Shown here piece after piece: positions 8,822 through 16,605 of a stretch of 36,728 bases of DNA (within the stretch, counting starts at the first letter, position 1; every line of letters begins with the position of its first letter). The notes beneath the pieces were generated by a model. That model was not told the DNA's origin. It did no database searches and saw only the letters and a list, made by a program, of their open reading frames with translations. The position numbers and the translations under genes are program-made. Origin of the DNA: Paraburkholderia tuberum STM678 (GTDB lineage: Bacteria > Pseudomonadota > Gammaproteobacteria > Burkholderiales > Burkholderiaceae); contig NZ_CADFGP010000064.1 in NCBI RefSeq assembly GCF_902833905.1, positions 1 to 36,728 on the forward strand, in the 5' to 3' direction.

Positions 8822-8938
8822 TAGTGGCCAAGTTATTTCGGACAGGCAGATAGGTTCTTTCACTGTCGGTTTCGCCTCGTAGGCAACGGGCGACAGATAC
8901 CCCAAAGTCGAATGCAAGCGTACGGCGTTGTATAATTC
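8822..8938 (-). pseudogene. IS3-family OrfB C-terminal fragment
   Basis: The minus strand reads ELYNAVRLHSTLGYLSPVAY, the conserved C-terminal end of IS3-family OrfB (Y-N-x-x-R-x-H-S-x-L-G-Y-x-S-P). An IS terminus with TCCGAAATAACTTGGCCACT follows. Everything before the YN codons is missing because a second, oppositely oriented OrfB fragment starts there. Confidence 0.75.
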
Positions 8939-9060
8939 GCGCCGACCACACTCGACGCTCGACTACGTCAGCCCCATGACGTTCGAGAAAAACTGGTTCG
9001 CCGCCCAAGAGGGGCGAGCCGCGCAAATCTCTCAGCTATGGGATTCGCCAAACAGGGGCA
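8928..9060 (+). pseudogene. Second IS3-family OrfB C-terminal fragment, opposite strand
   Basis: The plus strand reads LYNSRRPHSTLDYVSPMTFE followed by KNWFAAQ, again the OrfB C-terminus but from a different IS3-group element. It shares the bases 8928-8938 with the minus-strand fragment: the same DNA encodes Leu-Tyr-Asn in both directions. The two IS tails are therefore joined back to back exactly at the conserved YN codons. Confidence 0.75.
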
Positions 9061-9221
9061 AGGTCATGATTCAATCAGCCACTGCCCGGCCGGCAGTCAT
9101 GTTTGCCAGGTCTGAGCGCCCTCAATCCGTCTTCTCGCGAACGCTTCGTCTTCATGCCCGCATAAGGCATCCCGCACTATTTAGTGCACTCATCAGTACG
9201 ATGATCAATTTCAGCGTTCTG

Positions 9222-10154
9222 CTAGGTTTGCTTTGTCGCCGACTCACCGAATATCTCCGTCCACGCCTCTTCCGCAACCTGTTTAGCGCATCGTTCATAC
9301 TCCTGAACACGCTCGATGTTTTTCGCCAATCTCGCATGACAGAAATGAAAATACTCGGGAATATCGGGCTTGAACCGCCTGATATCTAAGCGACAGCTCA
9401 TGTCGATGACAGATAGGGGATGTACCAAGGAAATCCCCAGTCCCGCCGAGACGAATTCACACAGGGTGGGCGTAGTTTCGCTTTCTAACACGACGTTGAG
9501 GTCGACGCCGTAGGAACGGATAGCGTCATTGAAAGCACTGGTCGTTCGGTTATCTGCCGCATATCCGATAAAAGGGATTCCCTCAATATGCTCGGGGGTG
9601 ATAAATTCAAGTTGGCTCAGCGGGTGTCCTTTTGGCATGATGCAAACTAACGGGCTCTCCATGATAGGCGTCACCACCGAATTTGGGCTGCTCATCAAGC
9701 TCGTTGTGAATCCAACGTCCATCTGACGCGTGGCGACGCGATCCGACACAATGTTGGACGCTCGCATATGGATCGTCGGACGAACGTCTGGACACCGAGA
9801 GAGGAACATCATCGTCGCCCGCCTGATGAATGATCCGGATAATTCTGGAAGCACTCCGATAGCAAAGTGACTCATGTCCTTCCGCCGGATGATTGCGATC
9901 GCCTCTTCAATTTGTCTTAGACCCGCAAATACTCGATCGACTTCACCGTACAAGCGCATGCCTTGTGCCGTCGCAGTTAGTCGGCCTTTAACTCGTTCGA
10001 ACAGTAGAAGACCTGTCTCCTCCTCAAGGTGGACTAGCAGTTTGCTCACGGCAGGTTGGGTCACGTGAAGAACCTCGGCCGCTCGACTCACCGTGCCTTG
10101 CTCGATGAGAGCTTTAAATGCCTCTATCTGCCGTAGTTGAATTTGTCTTTTCAT
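9222..10154 (-). CDS. LysR-family transcriptional regulator
   Basis: The 310-residue regulator has an N-terminal winged HTH (LRQIEAFKALIEQGTVSRAA then EVLHVTQPAVSKLLVHLEEE) and a periplasmic-binding-like effector domain (about 90-295, including FAIGVLPELSGSFIRRA and GLGISLVHPLSVIDM). Its length is normal. It sits between the oxidase unit and the PrpD/transport block on the same strand. This resembles the OccR/NocR arrangement in opine regions, so an opine-like co-inducer is a reasonable guess. A 15-bp palindrome 26 bases upstream of the start is a candidate operator for autoregulation. The effector and target promoters cannot be read directly. Confidence 0.9.
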   Translation of the reverse strand: MKRQIQLRQIEAFKALIEQGTVSRAAEVLHVTQPAVSKLLVHLEEETGLLLFERVKGRLTATAQGMRLYGEVDRVFAGLRQIEEAIAIIRRKDMSHFAIGVLPELSGSFIRRATMMFLSRCPDVRPTIHMRASNIVSDRVATRQMDVGFTTSLMSSPNSVVTPIMESPLVCIMPKGHPLSQLEFITPEHIEGIPFIGYAADNRTTSAFNDAIRSYGVDLNVVLESETTPTLCEFVSAGLGISLVHPLSVIDMSCRLDIRRFKPDIPEYFHFCHARLAKNIERVQEYERCAKQVAEEAWTEIFGESATKQT

Positions 10155-10179
10155 ATGCCGGCTGCTTTTTCTAATGTCA

Positions 10180-10194
10180 TTCCTAGACTAGGAA
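10180..10194. promoter_or_regulatory. Candidate LysR operator palindrome
   Basis: TTCCTAG-A-CTAGGAA is a perfect 7-bp inverted repeat with a one-base centre, and it contains a T-N11-A pair. It lies 26-40 bases upstream of the LysR start, where autoregulating LysR proteins usually bind. No second copy was noticed in the window. Confidence 0.45.
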
Positions 10195-10274
10195 AATGCT
10201 GATTAATGTGCGGCCCGTTCGGCATGCAGAAGAACAGGCGTCGAAATTTCCGGATAACGAATCGAATCGGCGCT

Positions 10275-10357
10275 CATTTCGGGGAATTCGGCTCGTAAAC
10301 GAGCCTCCTGGTTTCCTCGCGCTTGTCTACGCCGATGTAGCCCGCGTCGCCGATCTG
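10275..10357 (-). pseudogene. IS5-family transposase scrap
   Basis: The minus strand reads GDAGYIGVDKREETRRLVYE, resembling the catalytic GDxGY-x-G-x-x-K-R segment of IS5-type transposases. The frame closes within 30 codons and no ends are seen. It is a very short match, so the assignment is tentative. It lies in the 460-bp gap between the LysR and PrpD genes (10155-10617), which otherwise shows no gene. Confidence 0.35.
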
Positions 10358-10617
10358 TCCTTTTGAAGCTGTGAAGAACGCTTGTTCTGACGGTCGCAGC
10401 GTTTACCCGGCACCGCTGAGCGTCCCTGCTAGCAGTCACTTCCATATGCAACCCATTTTCAGCTCCTTGGATGCCGGGTAGACAATGCAACTCGCTCGCT
10501 GTATGCACCGGTAGCCACAGCTTGCGGACGATCCTCAACAAGCGGAGACATTTTTGTCATTTCTTACATCGATGACCGATGAGTTTCCGAACTACGCGGG
10601 CTACACAAATACCGTTC

Positions 10618-11988
10618 TTAAACGAACTGGATCTCCGACAAGCTTTCCGTCAAACCACGCATGTCGCCTCGTCTGGCGTCCGAAATGGCCCCGACCACAA
10701 TGTTCTGCTGCTCGGGAGTGGCAACGAAACGCGTGGCCTGTCGAAACTTATCCTCGAGTTTATCCCACGGAAGACCGTTGTCCTTCGGGAAGGTTACAGG
10801 TGAAACAAAGCGCTGATCCCCGCATGTGACCGTGACACGGGCCGGCAGCATGCCGCTTTCCGTATAGATCTTGTCCAGCTCCGGACTTAGCGAAAGCTCC
10901 ACCTTGTGTGAAAGCGCAGTGACAGAGGGATTGTTTAGGACATCGCCAGTCAGTGGCAACAGAGCCTCGTGACCGTAGTGCGCGACCAACGCGAGACAAT
11001 ATGGATGACTATACTGAACATCCATTATATCTCTAGGTTCTTTCCAGTTCGAAATGCGTAAGGCCGGCCCGTATGTTTCGACCTCAATCCTGTCGATACT
11101 TCGACCCACTAACCGATGTTCTTTGATCAGCTCGATTAATGCATCAAGCGCACCGTGTAAATGCCTGCAACAGCAATACGGCTTAAAGCCTGTCGTGCGA
11201 ATGTACTGGTAAGAACCGAGGTCTAGATCGTTCGGAAAATTGTAGTAACGCGTTGCGTCCAAGATATTGCGGGCGCCGTGAAATCCGTTCTGCGCTGATG
11301 CAAGCGACTCCAAGCCGGTCACGACAGCCCACGTGATGCCTTCCTTGACATGGTTTGGCTCGGGATGCGGTTTTCGGGGAGCGGGAGCGCTCGCCAACGA
11401 CTGATTGGGTGCACTTTCCCCAGCAATCGCCAAAGCGTGTTCAATCACCTCGCGGGAGGACCGGCGAAGCGCCGCAGCCGTTGCGACGACCGCATAAGGC
11501 GCCCAAGTACCACTACTTCCGTAGGCGCGCGCAGCGCTAATCGCCGTACCCACTTCATAACCGATGACAATCGCATTTAATAGCTCTCCCAAGGTGGCTT
11601 TCGTCTCTTTGGCAACGGCAATGGCTGTTGGAATGACGGCGGCGCCAGGATGGCCCCGAGATGCCGGCGTGTCATCGTCGAGGTCTAGCGCAGAACCGGC
11701 GGCACTGTTTGCCCAAGCAGCTCCAATGACGGAACTGGTCTCTCCCGTAAACCAAATAGGAATGTCGCCAGGAGGTCGCGTTTCGTGAGCCGTCTTTCGG
11801 ATCGCAAGGGCCGCCGCCTGCCCAACTCCAGCGCCAACAGCACTGAGCAGATCCAGGATACATTTGAGCGCGAATTCCAGCGACTCTTCTGGAGCTCGAT
11901 TTTCCCGCGCCTCCACGATATAAGCGGAAAATTTTTGGACGATCCCGCCTTGGGGATAACGCTCGTCCTCGATCACATTAGTCGTCAT
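10618..11988 (-). CDS. MmgE/PrpD family protein 1
   Basis: The 456-residue protein shows the family's helical domain. The characteristic segments are WANSAAGSALDLDDDTPASR followed by GHPGAAVIPTAIAVA, then VIGYEVGTAISAARA and FKPYCCCRHLHGALDALIEL. A beta-rich lid domain with the EVETYGPALRIS and VQYSHPYCLALV stretches follows. Members include 2-methylcitrate dehydratase and, in Agrobacterium, iminodisuccinate epimerase, which acts on an opine-like iminodicarboxylate. Given neighbouring opine dehydrogenases and oxidase, an epimerase or lyase acting on an opine-like substrate is plausible but unproven. GAGG precedes the start at 11988. It is clearly paralogous to the gene at 16606-18006. Confidence 0.85.
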   Translation of the reverse strand: MTTNVIEDERYPQGGIVQKFSAYIVEARENRAPEESLEFALKCILDLLSAVGAGVGQAAALAIRKTAHETRPPGDIPIWFTGETSSVIGAAWANSAAGSALDLDDDTPASRGHPGAAVIPTAIAVAKETKATLGELLNAIVIGYEVGTAISAARAYGSSGTWAPYAVVATAAALRRSSREVIEHALAIAGESAPNQSLASAPAPRKPHPEPNHVKEGITWAVVTGLESLASAQNGFHGARNILDATRYYNFPNDLDLGSYQYIRTTGFKPYCCCRHLHGALDALIELIKEHRLVGRSIDRIEVETYGPALRISNWKEPRDIMDVQYSHPYCLALVAHYGHEALLPLTGDVLNNPSVTALSHKVELSLSPELDKIYTESGMLPARVTVTCGDQRFVSPVTFPKDNGLPWDKLEDKFRQATRFVATPEQQNIVVGAISDARRGDMRGLTESLSEIQFV

Positions 11989-12300
11989 GGTGCCTCGATA
12001 ACATCAATTGAACATTTCGAACTTGATAGTTGGCTGCAAGTGACACTTTAATGCGCAACACCGCGATGTCCACCCACGATCCCGTTTTGCTGTCGGCCTG
12101 CCATAATCGACGCAGCCGGGGCACTCTTCAAACATCAAGCCGTCGGCCATGAGAAAAAAGCTGTACACAAGGGCCAACTACCCTCGTGTACCCGGACGAA
12201 GCCGCCCGTAACGGGACAATGTCGGTTCGTGCCGTCAGGCCACTTCTACGTCGTCGAACTGTTGATGCGTTCATGGGCGACGGACACCGTACCGAAGTGC
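11989..12300. other. Intergenic, no gene
   Basis: This 312-bp gap separates the PrpD gene from the transporter genes. The weak inverted repeat ATCAA-N15-TTGAT at 12003-12027 just upstream of the PrpD start could be an operator. Nothing coding is seen. Confidence 0.45.
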
Positions 12301-13029
12301 TTAATGCATGGCCGCTGCAGCAGAAGATCCGAACGTGCCGCGATCGCGTCTCTTCGGACTAATCCGCCTTTCGATCATGAATATAACTCTGCTGATAAGA
12401 AAGTTCATGCTGAGATATATGCAGCCAGCTATCAGAAATACCTCTAGGGGGCGGTAGCTCTCAGAGATGATTTGCTTGGCCACTCCTGTCACTTCGACTA
12501 TGGTGATTGTCGACGCAAGTGACGTTGACTTGATCATAATCATAAGTTCGCTTCCATAAGCTGGGAGTGCTTGCCGCATTGCGATCGGGAAGACAATTCT
12601 GCGGAATAAAAGGACGCTCGACATGCCAATTGACCGCGCCGCTTCAATTTGTCCCCATGGTACTGACTGAACACCACCACGAATGATTTCGCTGGTGTAT
12701 GCCGCAGTGTTCAGCGACAGAGCTAAAATCGCACAAAACCACGCATCGCGAAATAGCGCCCACAGGCCGAGGTGTTCCAAGACAATTCTAAACTGCCCCG
12801 ATCCGTAATAAATCAGGAACATTTGCACCAGAAGCGGCGTGGACCGCACTACATATACGTAACCATAACCGAGAGAAGCCAAAAGTCTACTGTGTGAAAG
12901 CCGAGCCAATGCAACTGGGACCGCAAGCAGGAAACCAACAAAAAGCGACACGGAAGCCAATGCGACGGTCGCGGGAACCGCCGCAAGAAGCTTGGGAAAC
13001 GACTCATATATCAGCTGAAAATCCATCAC
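12301..13029 (-). CDS. Polar amino acid/opine ABC transporter permease (HisM/OccM-like)
   Basis: The 242-residue inner-membrane permease has about five hydrophobic helices. The EAA loop reads GGVQSVPWGQIEAARSIGMS, and LNTAAYTSEIIRGG and RQALPAYGSELMIMIKSTSL are hallmarks of the HisM/OccM/NocM branch. Its start overlaps the preceding permease gene by four bases (ATGA), showing translational coupling. It would pair with the 13026-13742 product to form the membrane pore. It is the last gene of the four-gene import operon. Confidence 0.88.
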   Translation of the reverse strand: MMDFQLIYESFPKLLAAVPATVALASVSLFVGFLLAVPVALARLSHSRLLASLGYGYVYVVRSTPLLVQMFLIYYGSGQFRIVLEHLGLWALFRDAWFCAILALSLNTAAYTSEIIRGGVQSVPWGQIEAARSIGMSSVLLFRRIVFPIAMRQALPAYGSELMIMIKSTSLASTITIVEVTGVAKQIISESYRPLEVFLIAGCIYLSMNFLISRVIFMIERRISPKRRDRGTFGSSAAAAMH

Positions 13030-13742
13030 CGACTCCTTACGCCGCGGTTAGCCCACTTCTCTGCTCTCAGAAATCCCTGGTTAGAAATCGAAGAAAGCAA
13101 AAGGAAAATCACGAAGGCGACCAGATAAAACGTAAACGGTTCTTTGAAAGATCCAGCTCCGATGGCAGCTGTGCGCATGATTTCAACCAACCCAACAACG
13201 GAAATGAGCGAGGTATCCTTTAACGCCAGTTGCCAGACATTCCCCAGACCGGGCAAGGCGAATCTCGCGGCCTGTGGGATAAGAATCCGACGAAGTAGCA
13301 CTGTCCGCTCCAATCCCATTGCCACTGCCGCTTCAATTTGTCCTGTTGGAATGGCTATGACCGCCGCCCGTATGACCTCTGTCGCATAGGCGCCGGCACT
13401 GATGCCGATGCAGAGCACACCGACTGCGAACACGGGCAGTTCTATATAGCCTTCGAAGCCGAAAACAGCGTTCGCGACATAGCGGAGCAACGTATCCCCA
13501 CCAAAGAACACCAGAAAAATTATCAGCAGCTCGGGAATTCCGCGTACGACCGTCGTATAGACGTCAGCTAGAAAACGCAGCAAACTGAAGCGAGAGAGTT
13601 TTGCCGCGGCAAAAACCGAGCCGAGCAAAATGCCGACGGGAAATGAACACACCGCGACGGCAACGGTCATAAGGGTGCCACGCGCAAATTCATCAACCCA
13701 CGCTGTGCTTCCCCATGCGAGCACTGAAATATTCACTTTCAT
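13026..13742 (-). CDS. Polar amino acid/opine ABC transporter permease (HisQ/OccQ-like)
   Basis: The 238-residue permease has the transmembrane pattern of the PAAT family. Key segments are TTVVRGIPELLIIFLVFFGG, AYATEVIRAAVIAIPTGQIE (EAA loop entry) and KDTSLISVVGLVEIM. It is partner of the HisM-like permease encoded immediately downstream, and follows the binding protein gene by 49 bases. The order ATPase, binding protein, Q-permease, M-permease is typical of opine and basic amino acid importers. Substrate is inferred from context only. Confidence 0.88.
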   Translation of the reverse strand: MKVNISVLAWGSTAWVDEFARGTLMTVAVAVCSFPVGILLGSVFAAAKLSRFSLLRFLADVYTTVVRGIPELLIIFLVFFGGDTLLRYVANAVFGFEGYIELPVFAVGVLCIGISAGAYATEVIRAAVIAIPTGQIEAAVAMGLERTVLLRRILIPQAARFALPGLGNVWQLALKDTSLISVVGLVEIMRTAAIGAGSFKEPFTFYLVAFVIFLLLSSISNQGFLRAEKWANRGVRSR

Positions 13743-13791
13743 TCCCCATCAAATTGAGTTCGGCTATGCATAAACGACCGTATTCACTTAC

Positions 13792-14643
13792 CTATTCCTT
13801 CGGCGAATTGTCGAAGCCGAACCACTTGATGGCAAGTCTGCGCAGGCTGCCATCCGAAATTGCTTCCCCGATCGCCTTGTCGAACATCGCACGTAGTTGA
13901 TCGTCATTTTTGCGAAATCCAGCGGCCACTCGGCTGCCGAACGGCCCGTTCGTCATACTAGGGCCAAATGTCCGCAGGTTCTTGCCGTCGGGCTTCTCCA
14001 TCAACGGCTTGAGGAAATTGAACGAAACCATTCCTGCATCAATTCTCCCAGCCGTCAAGTCGAGCATCATGTTATCCGTGGTGTCATATGTCGAAACTCT
14101 CACGGTCGGCATGAACTTCTTCATGAACGTCTCAAAGTTGCTGCCCACCTGTACCCCAACGGTTTTTCCCTTCAGAGCGGAGGTGATTTTTTTTATCGCT
14201 GACTCCTCATCAGCATCAAATTTGTCCAAATTCAGATTTGATGGCGATATTTTGAGAGCGGTTAGATCGCTCGCCGATGTGGTGACGAAAACCATCGGAG
14301 TGGTTACGTACGGCCTGGAAAATGAGATAACTTTTTCTCGGGCGGGTGTAATCCCAATTGCAGCCATAATTGAATCGAACCGACCGGACAAAAGAGAGGG
14401 AATTAGGCTGTCATAGGCCTGATCGACGATTTCACACTGCAATCCCATCCGTCGGCACAAGTCGTTAGCTACATCGATCTCAAAGCCAACCATCTTGCCG
14501 CTCTTGTCCTTGAAGGCATACGGAGCATACGAAGCTTCGGTACCGATCGTGATTCTCTTGTACTCCTTGGCCATAACAGGGTCGCAGAGCATCAATGCAG
14601 CAGACAGCATTCCAATAAGCGCGCCGATTTTCAGGAACTTCAT
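13792..14643 (-). CDS. Periplasmic amino acid/opine-binding protein (SBP family 3)
   Basis: The 283-residue protein has a Sec signal peptide (MKFLKIGALIGMLSAALML, cleavage probably after PVMA). Mature SBP family 3 features follow: ITIGTEASYAPYAFKDKSGK, VGFEIDVANDLCRRM and FDSIMAAIGITPAREKVISF. It would capture the substrate in the periplasm for the ABC importer. The ATG at 14643 is preferred over 14649, because AGGAG sits 6 bases before it but directly abuts the other. It lies 68 bases downstream of the ATPase gene. A damaged paralogue exists at 20302-20966. Confidence 0.88.
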   Translation of the reverse strand: MKFLKIGALIGMLSAALMLCDPVMAKEYKRITIGTEASYAPYAFKDKSGKMVGFEIDVANDLCRRMGLQCEIVDQAYDSLIPSLLSGRFDSIMAAIGITPAREKVISFSRPYVTTPMVFVTTSASDLTALKISPSNLNLDKFDADEESAIKKITSALKGKTVGVQVGSNFETFMKKFMPTVRVSTYDTTDNMMLDLTAGRIDAGMVSFNFLKPLMEKPDGKNLRTFGPSMTNGPFGSRVAAGFRKNDDQLRAMFDKAIGEAISDGSLRRLAIKWFGFDNSPKE

Positions 14644-14717
14644 GAGCATCTCCTGGACTATGTCCTATCTTCTTCGTTTTACGATTCTCGGAATTTCAAT
14701 ATCGCGTTTTAAGTCAG

Positions 14718-15584
14718 TCAAAGTACACGCGAGAGAAATTCACGACATCTCGGCGATGCTGGATTTTTGAAAACCTCTTCTGGCGTCCCTTCTTCCTCAA
14801 TGCGTCCCCTTTCAAGAAAGATCATCTTGTTGGAGACATCACGAGCAAAACCCATCTCATGAGTCACGACTATCATAGTGCGCCCCTCTTCCGCCAACTT
14901 CCTGATGACTTTCAGCACTTCTCCCACTAATTCGGGATCGAGTGCGGAGGTCGGCTCGTCGAAAAGGAGCGCAGCCGGTTGCATCGCGAGCGCACGCGCG
15001 ATGCTTACTCGTTGCTGCTGCCCACCAGACAACTCGGATGGGTAACACGCGTGCTTGTCCGCAACGCCAACTTTCCCAAGGAAATCCATTGCCCTATCGC
15101 GCGCTTCGTTCTTTGGCAGCTTCAGCACATGGACTGGCCCTTCCGTCACATTTTGCAGCACGGTCATATGGGACCACAAATTGAAGCCCTGGAAGACCAT
15201 ACCGAGTTGCGTGCGCATCTGGTCAACTTTCTTGCGATCCATCCCGACGACGCGACCGGTTGCGTCGGTTTCCACGCTGATCTCGCACTGCCCCACCGCG
15301 ATGCGGCCTTTGGTAGGGACCTCAAGGAGATTCATGCATCGCAAAAACGTACTTTTTCCCGACCCAGAACTGCCAATTAACGAGATCACGTCGCCCCGCT
15401 CAGCTTGAAGCGAAACCCCTTTGAGCACTTCGTGAACGCCATAATTTTTGTATATGCCATCGGCTACGAGAGCCGGTGTCTTGTGGCCCACCATGCCGAT
15501 CGTGGTCCCGCCCGCCTCTGGGGTCATTGACAAGGCGTAACTCGCAGATTGGTACGCCGATCGAAGTGCATTAACCACCTTCAT
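14718..15584 (-). CDS. ABC transporter ATP-binding protein (HisP/OccP-like)
   Basis: The 288-residue ATPase energises the importer. It has Walker A GSSGSGKST, Q-loop MVFQGFNLWSHMTV, signature LSGGQQQR, Walker B ALLFDEPTSALDPE and switch VVTHEMGFARDV, all intact and in order. About 30 extra residues precede the conserved start (ALVADGIYKNYG), compared with a typical HisP. AGGAG upstream of the ATG at 15584 supports the longer form. It is the first gene of the import operon. An inverted repeat lies 22 bases upstream. Confidence 0.9.
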   Translation of the reverse strand: MKVVNALRSAYQSASYALSMTPEAGGTTIGMVGHKTPALVADGIYKNYGVHEVLKGVSLQAERGDVISLIGSSGSGKSTFLRCMNLLEVPTKGRIAVGQCEISVETDATGRVVGMDRKKVDQMRTQLGMVFQGFNLWSHMTVLQNVTEGPVHVLKLPKNEARDRAMDFLGKVGVADKHACYPSELSGGQQQRVSIARALAMQPAALLFDEPTSALDPELVGEVLKVIRKLAEEGRTMIVVTHEMGFARDVSNKMIFLERGRIEEEGTPEEVFKNPASPRCREFLSRVL

Positions 15585-15606
15585 CTCATCTCCTCATGAC
15601 TGAATA

Positions 15607-15637
15607 TCTCAGGTTTGACATTTACGTCAACCTGAGA
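15607..15637. promoter_or_regulatory. Inverted repeat in importer promoter/leader
   Basis: TCTCAGGTTTGAC (15607-15619) and GTCAACCTGAGA (15626-15637) form arms that pair except for one extra T, around a six-base centre. On the minus strand an A/T-rich stretch with TATAAC/GATAAT (about 15643-15656) lies just upstream and could be a -10 region. The repeat would then sit at the start of the transcript, 22 bases from the ATPase start. An operator for the nearby LysR protein, or another repressor, is likely; a leader hairpin is the alternative. Confidence 0.6.
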
Positions 15638-15659
15638 AGGATTATCGTTATAGATATTA

Positions 15660-16229
15660 ATTAAACGTTGTACTGCCTTGCGCTGTCGGACCTGCAATGA
15701 ACGCGATGGAAGCGCCAAGCACACTCGACGGACGAAAAAAGGCGGCCGCCGGTCGTTCGCTCGATTTACGCCCGTCTCAGCGCCGAGCGATTGCGGATAA
15801 GCTCAGAATACGTATGCCCAAATTGGGTGTCAAAGTCGAGTTGAGACACGATGGTATTCCTCCGGGTTATACCTGCCTTGCGTTACATCGGGCACGTTTG
15901 CGGGTCGCACGAGCGCATGTTGAGGTTGCGTCCCACGACTTCGGTCGCGTACCCGTTCTGGATTTGGCACGATTTGCACCACGTACGCAATGCGAGCATT
16001 CTGATGTCAAGGAGACCCGCCGCACGCCTCGGAAAATGGCCGTCTCCAGGAGCCAACACATCACAGAACCTCCCGTGATTGAGCCCCTTTTACTCTTCGA
16101 TCCAATTTAACGCTCGTTTGAGGGTCGAAATTGTTCCAAGGTTTTCGTTTGCCTTCGGCCGATCGGCAGAGCGCCCGCAATTTGACTACCAATGTCATCA
16201 GCGACCAATGATCTCTTGAAGGGCGAGGT
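15660..16229. other. No gene recognised
   Basis: This 570-bp stretch lies between the importer promoter and an IS66 remnant. One plus-strand open frame (15697-16110, 137 codons) has no recognisable domain and an Arg-rich composition typical of chance frames, so it is not annotated as a gene. Confidence 0.4.
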
Positions 16230-16533
16230 AGGCGCTGGCTTGCCTCGGGCTGCCGGCGATGGGGCAATAATGCGGCGATGGGCTTGGCCCTCGTGGGCAG
16301 GCGCGTGAGGATGTCCTTGAGATTGCGTGCGGGTCTTGCCTATTGAGTTGCGCGAAGCGTAGTAAGCCACCGGCCGATACGCGCGTCTTCGCCGGCGGCA
16401 AAGCGCACGAAGCTCACACGCCTGTAGCCGAGGCGGCATACCACTTGTCCCCGATATGTCCCTCTAACGTAAATACACCCGGTGCGTAGTCGAGCTTCTC
16501 CTGGATGTCCTCGCCGATTCGCACGCATTTCAT
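16230..16533 (-). pseudogene. IS66 transposase TnpC, internally deleted
   Basis: From 16533 the minus strand reads RIGEDIQEKLDYAPGVFTLE, the conserved zinc-binding N-terminal region of IS66 TnpC. It then stops at about 16414 after WYAASATGV. A short way on, FAQLNRQDPHA (near 16345) and, in another frame, LPHRRQPEA (near 16262) match the extreme C-terminus of TnpC (normally a D-P-Y-A-Y-L-K-D stretch and L-P-H-R-W). The large catalytic middle is gone. This is a deletion relic sitting 72 bases from the PrpD-2 gene end. Confidence 0.65.
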
Positions 16534-16605
16534 CACCGAAACGGTGATGAGGCTAACCTCAATCCTTGAAGTTATCCCCCCCAAAAATCATATTATTAGA
16601 GCTTC

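Noticed and set aside
10203..10541. 112-codon minus-strand ORF
   Set aside because: It crosses the IS5-like scrap in another frame and shows no motif of its own.
15697..16110. 137-codon plus-strand ORF
   Set aside because: No recognisable domain, no ribosome binding site, Arg-rich composition; probably a chance frame in intergenic DNA.
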